From Bacillus sp. X1(2014) (GTDB lineage: Bacteria > Bacillota > Bacilli > Bacillales_B > DSM-18226): DNA of 64,000 nt. Numbering within the stretch: position 1 is the first letter of the stretch; every line of letters starts with the position of its first letter. The stretch covers positions 62,001 through 126,000 of the forward strand of contig NZ_VEED01000016.1 in NCBI RefSeq assembly GCF_007678255.1, given 5' to 3'. The position numbers were made by a program, and so were the translations under genes. This document shows, in pieces, positions 42,294 to 50,884 of this stretch. Under the pieces are notes generated by a model. It made no database searches, was not told the DNA's origin, and saw only the letters and a list, made by a program, of their open reading frames with translations.

Positions 42294-43517
42294 GTGATAA
42301 AGTGTAATCCGAATCGACTTGAAAAATTAATTGATTTATTTAGTTTGTTTGGCAAAACAGATAACAACGGAGTAACGAGGCTCTCATTATCTGCGGAGGA
42401 TATCGCAGCACGTCAGAAATTCCAAACATTATGTGAAGAAATAGGAATGACCGTCACCTACGATGATATGGGGACCATGTATGCCACATTACCTGGAAAG
42501 AAAAACTTGCCTCCTATTGTTATCGGTTCTCATTTAGACTCTGTTGTCAAAGGCGGGCGTTTTGATGGTGTGCTCGGTGTGCTAACTGCTTTAGAGACGG
42601 TCTATACGATAAAAGATGAAAATATCGAGTTAGACTACCCAATTACAATTGTCAATTTTACAAATGAAGAAGGGGCCCGGTTTGAGCCATCTCTTATGGC
42701 TTCCGGTGTGTTATCCGGAAAGTTTGAAAAAACAAAAATGCTCGCATCAACAGATAGAAATGGCATTACATTTGCTCAAGCATTAAATGAAAGCGGTTTC
42801 GAGGGACCTGTGAAAAATCGGTTAAAAGAAGCGAGCGCTTATATCGAACTGCATATTGAACAAGGACCTGTACTTGAAAGGAAAAATTTAGATATCGGTG
42901 TTGTAGTAGGTGTGCTAGGAATGGTATGCTACGAAATCACTGTCAGTGGAGAATCCAATCATGCAGGTACCACACCGATTAGCATGCGTAAAGATCCAAT
43001 GTTCACTGCTGCTAATATGATTGCAGATATGCAAAAACAATTACAGAGATTAGATTCGGATCTTGTATACACCATCGGAAGGATCAATGCCTATCCTAAT
43101 ATTCATACAGTGATTCCTTCAGAGGTAACCTTTACTTTAGAGGCAAGACATCAGGATCCTGGGGTTATTGCCGAAGTAAGCCGGATCGTGGAACAATTAC
43201 CCAAAAATTCAAATGGATGCTCAACCAAATCAACACTTCTATGGGATCGAGATACAGTTGATTTTAATGAAGAAGTAATCAATGCTGTGGAATCTACTTG
43301 CAAAGAGTTAGACTATAAAGAAAATCGAATGTATAGCGGCGCTGGTCATGATGCCCAATTCATCGCCTCTTATATACCAACGGCAATGATTTTTGTACCA
43401 AGCGTGAATGGCTACAGTCATCGTGAGGATGAATTAACTTCCTATGAAGACTGCGCAAAAGGTGCTAATGTTTTGCTTAATAGTGTATTAAAACTATGCC
43501 GTGAAAAAGTAAGATAA
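42294..43517 (+). CDS. M20-family Zn hydrolase (N-carbamoyl-amino acid hydrolase / beta-ureidopropionase type)
   Basis: A 407-residue di-metal amidohydrolase. Metal ligands are visible in GSHLDSV (His80), GGRFDGVLG (Asp91), NFTNEEGARF, ELHIEQGP and SHREDE near the C-terminus, and a small dimerisation domain with SGESNHAGTTPI lies in the middle. Family members (AmaB, HyuC, AllC, beta-ureidopropionase) remove the carbamoyl group from N-carbamoyl amino acids or ureido compounds. With the aminotransferase and MmsA it fits degradation of N-carbamoyl-beta-alanine to malonate semialdehyde and acetyl-CoA. The GTG start follows an AGGAGGG site. A palindromic repeat follows the stop. Confidence 0.9.
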   Translation: MIKCNPNRLEKLIDLFSLFGKTDNNGVTRLSLSAEDIAARQKFQTLCEEIGMTVTYDDMGTMYATLPGKKNLPPIVIGSHLDSVVKGGRFDGVLGVLTALETVYTIKDENIELDYPITIVNFTNEEGARFEPSLMASGVLSGKFEKTKMLASTDRNGITFAQALNESGFEGPVKNRLKEASAYIELHIEQGPVLERKNLDIGVVVGVLGMVCYEITVSGESNHAGTTPISMRKDPMFTAANMIADMQKQLQRLDSDLVYTIGRINAYPNIHTVIPSEVTFTLEARHQDPGVIAEVSRIVEQLPKNSNGCSTKSTLLWDRDTVDFNEEVINAVESTCKELDYKENRMYSGAGHDAQFIASYIPTAMIFVPSVNGYSHREDELTSYEDCAKGANVLLNSVLKLCREKVR

Positions 43518-43526
43518 AGAAAAAAG

Positions 43527-43567
43527 GGGTCAGTCCCCCGCTGCTTTAACGCAATGGGGGACTGAGG
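43527..43567. repeat. 42-bp GGGTCAG/CTGACCC palindrome, copy 3, imperfect
   Basis: GGGTCAGTCCCCCGCTGC faces GCAATGGGGGACTGA around TTTAAC. The right arm has decayed. It lies 9 bp after the M20 gene and probably ends its transcript. Confidence 0.88.
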
Positions 43568-43585
43568 AGTTTAGGGTTTGTTAAG

Positions 43586-43617
43586 CAACCTCGACATTGG
43601 GGTTGTTTTTTATTTTT
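43586..43617 (+). terminator. Terminator downstream of the M20 gene
   Basis: CAACC pairs with GGTTG, and a T-rich tract follows. Confidence 0.55.
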
Positions 43618-43702
43618 CAAAATAAGATACTGAATTCATATTCTTAATAAAAATGAACCTGGTCTATTAAAGGGTAATATCTTTACCCAAAACGGTGAGG
43701 GG

Positions 43703-43819
43703 ATGATGGGATTCATCGTCTTTACCATTGCTGCCATTTACTTTGGATATAAAATCAAAGACCAAGGGAAGACCAATGAGACGGTTCTGGTCGCACACAA
43801 TCATCATAAAGTTAACTAA
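43703..43819 (+). CDS. Small single-helix membrane protein
   Basis: 38 residues: MMGFIVFTIAAIYFGYKIKD, then a polar tail with HNHH. GGTGAGGGG precedes the ATG closely. The frame is open further back to 43634 without a start codon, so it may instead be the tail of a lost gene. One membrane helix is clear. Its function is unknown. Confidence 0.4.
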   Translation: MMGFIVFTIAAIYFGYKIKDQGKTNETVLVAHNHHKVN

Positions 43820-43885
43820 AATCTTTAAGAAACTATGAAAAAGTAAAAGTTTTCGTTAAAGGTATATTAAAAAGGGGAAATTATC

Positions 43886-44695
43886 ATGAATTGTTTAGTT
43901 ACCAACGGCAGTATTAACTATGAAATGATTGGAAGTGGATTTCCATTATTAATATTACATTCAATGGGGACTGACCATAGGTCTATGAAGGCATGGCTGG
44001 AGCCTGTTTTTAATGAATTAATAGGTTTTCAGAGAATATATATCGACATGCCCGCTCATGGCCGAAGTTTAATTGATGCGGATTTCAGTTCTTCCGATGA
44101 TATGGTCGTTAACATTTTAGATTTTATTGATCAAACAATACCTAACCAAGAATTTTCTATCATTGGTTTTTCCTATGGTGGATATTTAGCTCAAGGTATT
44201 TTGCATAAGAGACGCGATCATGTAAAGAGTATATGCCTACTGGCTCCTGCTCTTCATCTGAACCAAAGAGTCCTGCCTAAAAAAATAGCATATGTCAAAG
44301 ATACGTCTAAATTACATATGTTGGATTCTGATATTAGATTAGCGTTTGAAACATTAATGACCTATCAAACGAAAGAGAACTTAGAGTATTTTCTTAACGA
44401 AATTCAACCTGGACGATTATTAGCCAATCGTGAGTTCCTTGCGTCAAATTGGAGAGAAAAAGGGTATTACTTTTCTGAGGAACCCTTTACTGATGCAGAT
44501 ATCCTTTCACAACCGGCTCTCGTTATTTTAGGGAAACTAGACTCCATCTGTGGATATAAAGACCACTATTTTCTAATAGATAAATTTCCAAATTCCACAT
44601 TTGTCATTTTGGATCAAGCAGGTCATATGCTTCCAATTGAAAAACGTGAACTTGTGCAAGAACTAGTTAAAGATTGGCTGATTAGGACTTTCTAG
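43886..44695 (+). CDS. Alpha/beta hydrolase
   Basis: A 269-residue alpha/beta-hydrolase fold protein. It has the oxyanion motif LHSMGTDHRS, the strand DMPAHGRS, the nucleophile elbow GFSYGG (Ser), a cap region, LVILGKLDSICG (acid) and the catalytic His in LDQAGHMLPIEK. The triad is complete, so an active esterase, lipase or C-C hydrolase is expected, but the substrate is unknown. Its ribosome site and about 20 bp of upstream sequence (TTTTCGTTAAAGGTA) are repeated before a deleted copy at 47508. Confidence 0.85.
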   Translation: MNCLVTNGSINYEMIGSGFPLLILHSMGTDHRSMKAWLEPVFNELIGFQRIYIDMPAHGRSLIDADFSSSDDMVVNILDFIDQTIPNQEFSIIGFSYGGYLAQGILHKRRDHVKSICLLAPALHLNQRVLPKKIAYVKDTSKLHMLDSDIRLAFETLMTYQTKENLEYFLNEIQPGRLLANREFLASNWREKGYYFSEEPFTDADILSQPALVILGKLDSICGYKDHYFLIDKFPNSTFVILDQAGHMLPIEKRELVQELVKDWLIRTF

Positions 44696-44801
44696 TTCAT
44701 GAACTAAGAGGATCAAATTAATACCATTTTGTTTTTATTTTGGATGAGTAACCCGATACATTTATATTCCTTTTCGGAAAACGGTAAACATTATTTTGAA
44801 G

Positions 44802-44966
44802 CTGCGCAAATCCGTAGAGGCGCAACCGCTAATGACTACTAAAGGAGTTATTCCTGTAACTTTCAGTAGTGGCGTGGCCGAGGCAGTGAAAGAGACAGAG
44901 GAAACACTTTATCAGCTTTTGAATAAGGCGGATCAGGCTTTATATGCTGCAAAACGAAGGACGTAA
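44802..44966 (+). pseudogene. GGDEF-domain C-terminal remnant
   Basis: 54 codons read LRKSVEAQPL, then VTFSSGVAEAVKE and LLNKADQALYAAKRRT, which is the last third of a diguanylate cyclase domain (the S.GVA strand and the ADQALY.AK helix). The GGDEF motif itself and everything before it are missing. No start fits. It is a decayed gene fragment. Confidence 0.75.
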
Positions 44967-45037
44967 TCTAGTGCGTGTTTATGTGTAAGATATATAAAGG
45001 TTGTCCTTAATCGATGAACCAGCAAAAGTAAAATAAA

Positions 45038-45213
45038 CGGAGATTTTCCGGTTAAATGCAGAATGGGGCTCGCTTCGGGTGGAAATAAGAGGAGATTTTC
45101 CGCTTAACCAAAGCAAAATCTCCCATTTTTAAGTTTTTCGGGTAAATAGACGGAATTTCTCCGGCTATTTAAGCCTTTTTTAATAATAAATATGAATTAA
45201 GCGGAAATTCTCC
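45038..45213. repeat. Cluster of four short GGAGATTTTCCGCTTAA-type repeats
   Basis: CGGAGATTTTCCGGTTAA (45038), GGAGATTTTCCGCTTAA (45091), CGGAATTTCTCCGG (45151) and the inverted TTAAGCGGAAATTCTCC (about 45197). They fill most of the 44967-45274 gap, where no gene is seen. Confidence 0.7.
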
Positions 45214-45274
45214 TTCTATATTATCAGCTCGGCTGCTTAACCAGATCCCTCAATTGGATCGTTGGTTTTCTGGC

Positions 45275-45877
45275 TTATTGCAGATATTTCGGATTATTTT
45301 TCTGCTTACCCTCAAGTTCCTCAAAAATGCTTGTGGTCTCTTGATTACTAGGAGATGTCATCTGGTTTGAATCCAGGGATTTAGTAAAAAATGTGTTCAT
45401 TAACTGTTTAAACTCTCCCGTAGTTAAAGGCTTAGCATCCTCATTCAATTCATACCCAAGTAATCCATTCGGTTCAATCGTTGCATATTTTACATCTTTC
45501 ATTTTTGATATCCCTAGATTTCGCATTCTCATTTCTAATTGATCGACGGTTAGGCGGAGGTTTTTTAAATTTTGCTGATTGATTTCCCCATTCTCAATCA
45601 CTACTTTGGCTTTACCTGTGATAAATTTTTCAACGGCATTGAATTTTAGTTGTAAAAAATCCACAACCATGACTGTTGCCACAAAAACCGCTGCTCCTCC
45701 AATCGCCTTTACCATACTCTTTTCAACAATCGGTTGAACAATGATTGTACCAATCGATAGCATAAGGATAGTTTGCGAAAGTGTCATCTGTGCGATTGAT
45801 TTCCGACCGGAAATTCTTATCAGTAAAATACCAGCTAAAATTAAAACGAAAGATTGCCAAATAAACGAGAAATCCAC
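45275..45877 (-). CDS. DUF421 membrane protein (YetF-like)
   Basis: A 200-residue protein. The N-terminal 75 residues form three membrane helices (IWQSFVLILAGILLIRISG onward, with the conserved SIAQMTLSQTI). The following DUF421 domain contains GKAKVVIENGEINQQNLKNL and the conserved MRNLGISKMKDVKYA. Bacillus members (YetF, YdfR, YrbG) occur in spores and vegetative membranes with roles that are not settled. The C-terminal 40 residues are polar and likely disordered. The start is GTG, with AAGGGTGA 5 nt upstream. It is transcribed alone, opposite to its neighbours. Confidence 0.85.
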   Translation of the reverse strand: MDFSFIWQSFVLILAGILLIRISGRKSIAQMTLSQTILMLSIGTIIVQPIVEKSMVKAIGGAAVFVATVMVVDFLQLKFNAVEKFITGKAKVVIENGEINQQNLKNLRLTVDQLEMRMRNLGISKMKDVKYATIEPNGLLGYELNEDAKPLTTGEFKQLMNTFFTKSLDSNQMTSPSNQETTSIFEELEGKQKNNPKYLQ

Positions 45878-46035
45878 CTAATCACCCTTCGTATAGTTTT
45901 AAATGTCCTATGATTAGAATGCTAAAAAGGCATTAATATTATGAGTGATTTGATTTGAATTTGGTCATCCATCGACATTCTTTTTATACTTTTCATCGGA
46001 AAAATCTAGGCAGAATACGGGTTGAGGTAAATTTT

Positions 46036-46236
46036 AATTAAACGTTTGTATAGGTTCGAAAAGCCGAGAATTAAATAGAATACTGAAAGTTTACGAGAAG
46101 CCCATCTGATTTTGTAAAAAGATGAGTTATTTCCTGCGGAATATATAAAAGTTCTTCGACAATCTTTGTGCGTACATCGCAGGGCGGATCCTTATAAATC
46201 AATACTTTAAGCTTTTTCAATCAAACGTTTGAATAG
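46036..46236. other. Gap region with two AAACGTTTG palindromes
   Basis: The 45878-46351 gap holds no gene that I can support. Two related sites stand out: AATTAAACGTTTGTATAG (46036) and AATCAAACGTTTGAATAG (46219). The second includes the perfect palindrome TCAAACGTTTGA. Such sites suit a TetR-type repressor of the exporter gene at 46352. The site types are inferred. Confidence 0.4.
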
Positions 46237-46351
46237 TATAGCCTATCTGGTATTTAGTCGAATGAGTGTCGATTAATTTGAAAATGCTGGGTATAAAGAT
46301 ATTTGAGGAACAGAAACCTAATGAAGATGGAAGGAAGAAAGGGAGATTGTT

Positions 46352-47338
46352 TTGAAAAAGAAAAAAGGGATGGTAGAAAATAAAACAGCATTGATTTGGA
46401 AAATGGCTATTGGATCCGCCGTTTCTTGGGAATTAGCAAAATTAGTTGGCTCGGACCATCCCTATTTAGCGCCTCTTTCTGTTGTTTTATGTCTGCAAAC
46501 TACGATTGATCAGTCGATTCGATATTCCATTCACCGCATTTTGGGAACCATGATCGGTATCATCTTAACGGCTTATCTAGCAAGCCATCTGGACATGAAT
46601 GGCTGGATACTGGGCCTTTTATTGTTAGGCTCTACATTTATAGCAAAGTGGTTGAGACTAGATGAAACGGTTTTACATCAGGTTGCCCTCACTGTTATTT
46701 TAATCTTTACGTTTGAACGGAAGTCAAAGGATTATTCAGTAGATCGGATACTGGACACAATCATTGGAGTAATCATCACGATATTAATTCACATGCTTTT
46801 ATCTCCGCCAGACTTTACAAAAAAAGCAGTGGCAGCTACTGAAAAATTAGCCCTTCAGCTGTCTGACATACTTTTAGAACTCTCCAATTGGGTCCATTTG
46901 GAATGGGGAGGGGAAAAGGGACAAGTAATGGAGTACAAAATAAATCTTTTTCTACAGGAGTTACATAATACGAAAGCTACAATAGACTTGGCTTCCAAAA
47001 GCATAAAATTCAATCCTCTTGGTAAAAAGCATGCAGCCATTCTCTCTACGTACCAAATGAAAATGGAAAAGATGAAAAAGGGATACCAGTATGTTTCAAC
47101 AATAGTAGGAACCTTGAAAGATTGGGAAAAGGCCGGGCAGCTGCTATCAAATGATCAAATCGAAGTAGGAAATCATTTGAAAAGCTTAAGTGAATATTTT
47201 AAAAATCTAGGTGAGGGGAAGGAAGCGAACCTGCCAAGTTCTCTGAACCAACTTCAATCAAACCCACCCTCTAGTTATCAGATTTATCGGGAATTTTTCT
47301 ATTTAGAAACAAGGAATTTAATGCAAAAATTATTATAA
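46352..47338 (+). CDS. Aromatic acid exporter family protein (FUSC/ArAE type, YqjA-like)
   Basis: A 328-residue protein. The N-terminal half has about five membrane helices, with conserved GSAVSWELAKLVG, LAPLSVVLCLQTTIDQSI and RILGTMIGIILTAYL motifs. The C-terminal half is a long helical cytoplasmic domain. This is the layout of the Bacillus YqjA-type aromatic acid exporter family. The start is TTG at 46352 behind AAGGGAG. Upstream palindromes at 46036 and 46219 may be regulator sites. Substrate unknown. Confidence 0.82.
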   Translation: MKKKKGMVENKTALIWKMAIGSAVSWELAKLVGSDHPYLAPLSVVLCLQTTIDQSIRYSIHRILGTMIGIILTAYLASHLDMNGWILGLLLLGSTFIAKWLRLDETVLHQVALTVILIFTFERKSKDYSVDRILDTIIGVIITILIHMLLSPPDFTKKAVAATEKLALQLSDILLELSNWVHLEWGGEKGQVMEYKINLFLQELHNTKATIDLASKSIKFNPLGKKHAAILSTYQMKMEKMKKGYQYVSTIVGTLKDWEKAGQLLSNDQIEVGNHLKSLSEYFKNLGEGKEANLPSSLNQLQSNPPSSYQIYREFFYLETRNLMQKLL

Positions 47339-47507
47339 GTTTGAAAAGGAGTGTCACTTTCTGAGTTTTTGAAGGCATCTTCTCGTGTAAGAAGGAGAAG
47401 TGTCATCAAAAACTTTTCTATTTTGGATGGTGAATATTTACAAATAAGGGTATCATCGAATTGTTGGTGAGTTTTCGTTAAAGGTAGATTAAAAAGGGAA
47501 AATTATC

Positions 47508-47800
47508 ATGAATTGTATAGTTACCAAAGGAAGTATTAACTATGAAGTAATTGGCAGTGGATTTCCGATATTAATATTACATTCAATGGGGACTGACCAT
47601 AGATCAATGAAATCATGGCTGGAGCCTATTTTTAATAACTTAATAGGTTTTCAGAGAATATATATTGATCTGCCTTCACATGGCCGAAGTTTGATTCCAT
47701 TTTGGATCAAGCCGGTCATATGCTTCAAATTGAAAAACGTGAACTCGTACAAGAACTAGTTAAAGATTGGTTAATTACATTGTTAAGAAATCTAACATAG
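47508..47800 (+). pseudogene. Internally deleted duplicate of the alpha/beta hydrolase gene
   Basis: The first 62 codons match the N-terminus of the gene at 43886 almost residue for residue (NC.VT.GSINYE.IGSGFP). At about 47697 the sequence jumps to the region encoding the last 35 residues (ILDQAGHML.IEKRELVQELVKDWL), now out of frame, and ends at a TAG at 47800. About 520 bp are missing, including the nucleophile Ser. The upstream TTTTCGTTAAAGGTA and ribosome site are also duplicated. Confidence 0.92.
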
Positions 47801-47879
47801 TTGATGTCGAAAAACAGTGACTTATATAAAATTTGAATTATACGAAACACAGTTTCTAATTTTAGCTTAAATAGGGGTT

Positions 47880-48380
47880 ATGAAAATGGAGATTAAAATC
47901 GCAAGAGAAATGGATGTTCCCGTTGTTTTCCAGATTATGCTAGAAGCATTTGAAGAATATCGATCACTTGAAGTTCCTTCGAGTGCCATTAATGAATCGT
48001 TAGAAGCATTACAAATTGCTGTTAAGAGTAATTCAGAGAAAGCTTTATTATGCTTGAAAGATGGGAGGTCTCTAGGTTCCTGCAGGTTTACCATGAAAGA
48101 GGATATTTTATATTTTTCGCGAGTATCTGTGATACCCTCAGCAAGAGGTAAAGGAATAGCAAAGGCTATGTTATTGTGGCTTGAACAATATGCTTATGAC
48201 AATTCTAAAAGGAAAATGGCTTGTCGTGTTCGAATGTCATTACCTAAAAATATTAGTTTATACCGGTCCCTGGGTTATTTTATTTCTAAGGAGGAAGTTG
48301 TAACGAATCCAAATGGATTTTTAGTGAAAACTGTTTTAATGGAAAAAACTTTAGGTGCACCGAATAGCTCAGTGAATTAA
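47880..48380 (+). CDS. GNAT-family N-acetyltransferase
   Basis: A 166-residue acetyltransferase. The central SVIPSARGKGIAKAMLLWLE is motif A of the GNAT fold (the R/Q-x-x-G-x-G/A acetyl-CoA loop), preceded by ILYFSRVSV and followed by a C-terminal SLYRSLGY element. The substrate is not predictable. Two ATGs, at 47880 and 47886, are possible starts with the same weak GGGG site. The gene lies between the deleted hydrolase copy and a strong terminator, so it is probably a single-gene unit. Confidence 0.85.
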   Translation: MKMEIKIAREMDVPVVFQIMLEAFEEYRSLEVPSSAINESLEALQIAVKSNSEKALLCLKDGRSLGSCRFTMKEDILYFSRVSVIPSARGKGIAKAMLLWLEQYAYDNSKRKMACRVRMSLPKNISLYRSLGYFISKEEVVTNPNGFLVKTVLMEKTLGAPNSSVN

Positions 48381-48417
48381 ATTGACATGGAACCTTAGCT
48401 CTAGGATGTGTAACGAT

Positions 48418-48451
48418 AAAAAATGCCTTCCCGTTCAGGGAAGGCATTTTT
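48418..48451 (+). terminator. Terminator of the GNAT gene
   Basis: TGCCTTCCC pairs with GGGAAGGCA around GTTCA, flanked by A and T runs. Confidence 0.92.
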
Positions 48452-48525
48452 GTCATAAATTCAAAATATTTAACAAATTCTAGTAGATTGCTTCATCTTT
48501 TGCATTATAATTAAGAAAAAAGAAA

Positions 48526-49152
48526 ATGCTTAGCAGGATGTGGATGGATGAAGTGAAATTTATATTAAAGGATGCTTATCATTCAGACCATGCACTTGAA
48601 ATTATATTTTCTTCTTTGCGCTGGTTTTTTTTAGTAGTGTCAATTTCTGTCTTCACTTTTCAATATGTTGAAAAGCCAGTTCATATAAAACTTACCCTAT
48701 TTATACCGTTGGTTGTTTTTGGATTTATCTATATGGGTGTTTCAGATTATTTTTTACATAAGTCACCGGAAGGATCGAGGGCGTACACATGTATGGCTAA
48801 ATGCGGCCCATTCTTTGACTTTATTGCTTTTTCTGCCCTTGTCCCATTAACGGGAGGAATCGATAGCCCGCTGTCTCCCTTGGCCTATTTAATTATTTTA
48901 CATATTGCAGTTTATTGGAGATTTCTAGGCGGTATCATTGCTGCTATTCTATTTATCTCGGTGTATTCTATCATTTTTTTCAAACAAGTTTCAGATATCT
49001 CCTCGGTTGATAGTATCATCAATTATTTTTGCCATGTACTCTTTTTGTTCCTGATCGGCGGTTTAGGCGGAATTATTGTTTCAAGAGAAAGGAAGCATTA
49101 TTCAGAAAAAAACTTGTTAGTAGAAGTTGCCAATTCATGGCGGGGGCGGTAG
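48526..49152 (+). CDS. Membrane sensor head, probably truncated before a GGDEF domain
   Basis: A 208-residue protein with about six membrane helices, then a short coiled segment RERKHYSEKNLLVEVAN. In intact relatives this kind of linker is followed by RDYLTGLYNHR and a diguanylate cyclase domain. Here the frame goes off into SWRGR and stops at 49152. The protein is therefore probably the surviving input half of a signalling protein. A GGDEF tail with no head lies at 44802. Start choice is open: the ATGs at 48526, 48538 and 48544 are in frame, and AGCAGGA suits 48544 best. Confidence 0.55.
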   Translation: MLSRMWMDEVKFILKDAYHSDHALEIIFSSLRWFFLVVSISVFTFQYVEKPVHIKLTLFIPLVVFGFIYMGVSDYFLHKSPEGSRAYTCMAKCGPFFDFIAFSALVPLTGGIDSPLSPLAYLIILHIAVYWRFLGGIIAAILFISVYSIIFFKQVSDISSVDSIINYFCHVLFLFLIGGLGGIIVSRERKHYSEKNLLVEVANSWRGR

Positions 49153-49269
49153 CTGCTTTTGAAAGGTTTAACAACAGGATGAAAATGGTAAAAATGAATA
49201 GGAATGATAACCACTTTACACTGGAATTTTGGACACATTCTTGTTAAATAAAATTAAGGAGGAAGAACG

Positions 49270-50187
49270 ATGACGATAACCAATCAAAAAATCGTTCCGC
49301 ATTTATGGTATGACAAGGAGGCAAAAGAAGCAGCCGAGTTTTACACTTCCATATTCCCAGACTCGAAAATTACGAATATAACAACGATCCATGATACTCC
49401 ATCAGGCGACTCAGATATTGTCTCATTTGAAGTCTGGGGCCAGAAGTTCATGGCAATTAGCGCAGGGCCTCATTTCAAACTCAATCCATCGGTATCTTTT
49501 ATCGTAAATTTTGACCCATCACGGGAAAAGGACGCGGGAGAAAAATTAGATGAGGTTTGGAACAAATTGTCTCAAGGCGGCACAGCCTTAATGCCACTTG
49601 ATAAGTATCCGTTCAGTGAAAAGTTTGGCTGGATTCAGGATAGGTATGGTTTGTCCTGGCAGTTAATGCTTACCAATCCGGAAGGTGAAGAGCGGCCTCC
49701 GTTAGTGCCGTCACTATTGTTCGTTGGCGATAATTGCGGTCACGCGGAAGAGGCGATTAATTTTTATTTATCGGTATTTAAGAACGCAAAGCAGGGACTT
49801 GTCGCCCGCTACCCTGAAGGTATGGAACCTGACAAAGAAGGAACCATCATGTTCTCTGATTTCAGCTTTGAAAATCAGTGGTTTTCCGCAATGGATAGCG
49901 CGCATAAGCACAAATTCAATTTTAACGAGGCATTCTCATTTATGGTATATTGCGACACACAAGAAGAGATTGATTACTACTGGGAAAGGCTCTCGGCTGT
50001 ACCTGAAGCTGAGCAATGCGGCTGGCTGAAAGATAAGTTTGGTTTATCTTGGCAGATTGTGCCGACTGAGATGGACGAGATGATGGGCAAAGGCACTCCA
50101 GAGCAGCTTGCGCGCCTAACGGAAGCATTTCTTAAAATGAAGAAATTTGATCTAGTAAAATTACATAAAGCTTATAATGGAGAATGA
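49270..50187 (+). CDS. Two-domain VOC-superfamily protein (PhnB/glyoxalase-like)
   Basis: A 305-residue protein made of two similar halves of about 150 residues. Each has the PhnB pattern: [21 protein letters not shown] with [15 protein letters not shown] in the first, and [15 protein letters not shown] with [16 protein letters not shown] in the second. Such proteins bind a metal or small ligand in the cup between paired beta-alpha-beta units. Many are of unknown substrate, with resistance or detoxification roles proposed. AAGGAGGAAG precedes the ATG. It is followed by a DUF4256 gene 70 bp later. Confidence 0.88.
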   Translation: MTITNQKIVPHLWYDKEAKEAAEFYTSIFPDSKITNITTIHDTPSGDSDIVSFEVWGQKFMAISAGPHFKLNPSVSFIVNFDPSREKDAGEKLDEVWNKLSQGGTALMPLDKYPFSEKFGWIQDRYGLSWQLMLTNPEGEERPPLVPSLLFVGDNCGHAEEAINFYLSVFKNAKQGLVARYPEGMEPDKEGTIMFSDFSFENQWFSAMDSAHKHKFNFNEAFSFMVYCDTQEEIDYYWERLSAVPEAEQCGWLKDKFGLSWQIVPTEMDEMMGKGTPEQLARLTEAFLKMKKFDLVKLHKAYNGE

Positions 50188-50257
50188 TGATCTAGCCTAT
50201 CCTACATATTTGGCAGGAAGAAGACATGAAAAAGGTTAAAACAATGGAGGAACTAAT

Positions 50258-50824
50258 ATGACAAAGATAATCATGGAGTTGTCACTGGAACAAACTGAGG
50301 AACTACTTAGTACTTTGAAAGCCCGTTTTGAGAAAAACATCAACCGACATGAAGGTTTTGAATGGGCTGAAGTACAAGCTAGGCTCGAAGTTAATCCTGA
50401 AAAATTGTGGTCGCTTAATGAAATGGAAGGAACTGGCGGTGAGCCGGATGTTATTGGTCATGATAGTAAGACGGGCGAATACATTTTTTATGATTGTTCA
50501 GCGGAAAGCCCTAAAGGCCGCAGAAGTCTTTGTTATGACCGTGAAGCGCTGGAGTCCAGGAAACAGCATAAACCAGAAAATAGCGCCATTGATTTAGCCG
50601 CTGCCATGGGCATTGAACTTTTAACGGAAGAACAATACCGGGAGCTGCAGAAACTTGGAAATTTTGATCTGAAAACGTCGAGCTGGGTGCAAACACCAGC
50701 TGATATTCGAAAACTTGGCGGGGCCATCTTTTGTGATCGCCGCTACGATACTGTCTTTGTATACCACAATGGAGCAGAATCCTACTATGCTGCAAGGGGT
50801 TTCCGCGGCTCGCTAAGGGTTTAA
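50258..50824 (+). CDS. DUF4256 protein
   Basis: A 188-residue soluble protein. The conserved core includes EWAEVQARLEVNPEKLWSLN, EGTGGEPDVIGHD, YIFYDCSAESPKGRRSLCYD, AMGIELLTEEQYRELQKLG and YHNGAESYYAARGFRGSLRV, all recognisable as DUF4256. The family is widespread but has no assigned function. It probably shares a transcript with the VOC-type gene upstream. A long hairpin at 50851 ends the transcript. Confidence 0.85.
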   Translation: MTKIIMELSLEQTEELLSTLKARFEKNINRHEGFEWAEVQARLEVNPEKLWSLNEMEGTGGEPDVIGHDSKTGEYIFYDCSAESPKGRRSLCYDREALESRKQHKPENSAIDLAAAMGIELLTEEQYRELQKLGNFDLKTSSWVQTPADIRKLGGAIFCDRRYDTVFVYHNGAESYYAARGFRGSLRV

Positions 50825-50850
50825 TTTTTACAGACAGCTACATTTAAAAA

Positions 50851-50884
50851 CATCCCCAGGCTTTGGTTAGCCTGGGGATGTTTA
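50851..50884. terminator. Bidirectional terminator after DUF4256
   Basis: CATCCCCAGGCT pairs with AGCCTGGGGATG around TTGGTT. It is followed by TTTATTTAT on the plus strand and preceded by an A tract. It lies between two convergent genes. Confidence 0.85.

Noticed and set aside
46140..46165. Second Spo0A-box-like TTCGACA near 46155
   Set aside because: It is an isolated 7-bp match with no suitable gene or promoter nearby, and is likely chance.
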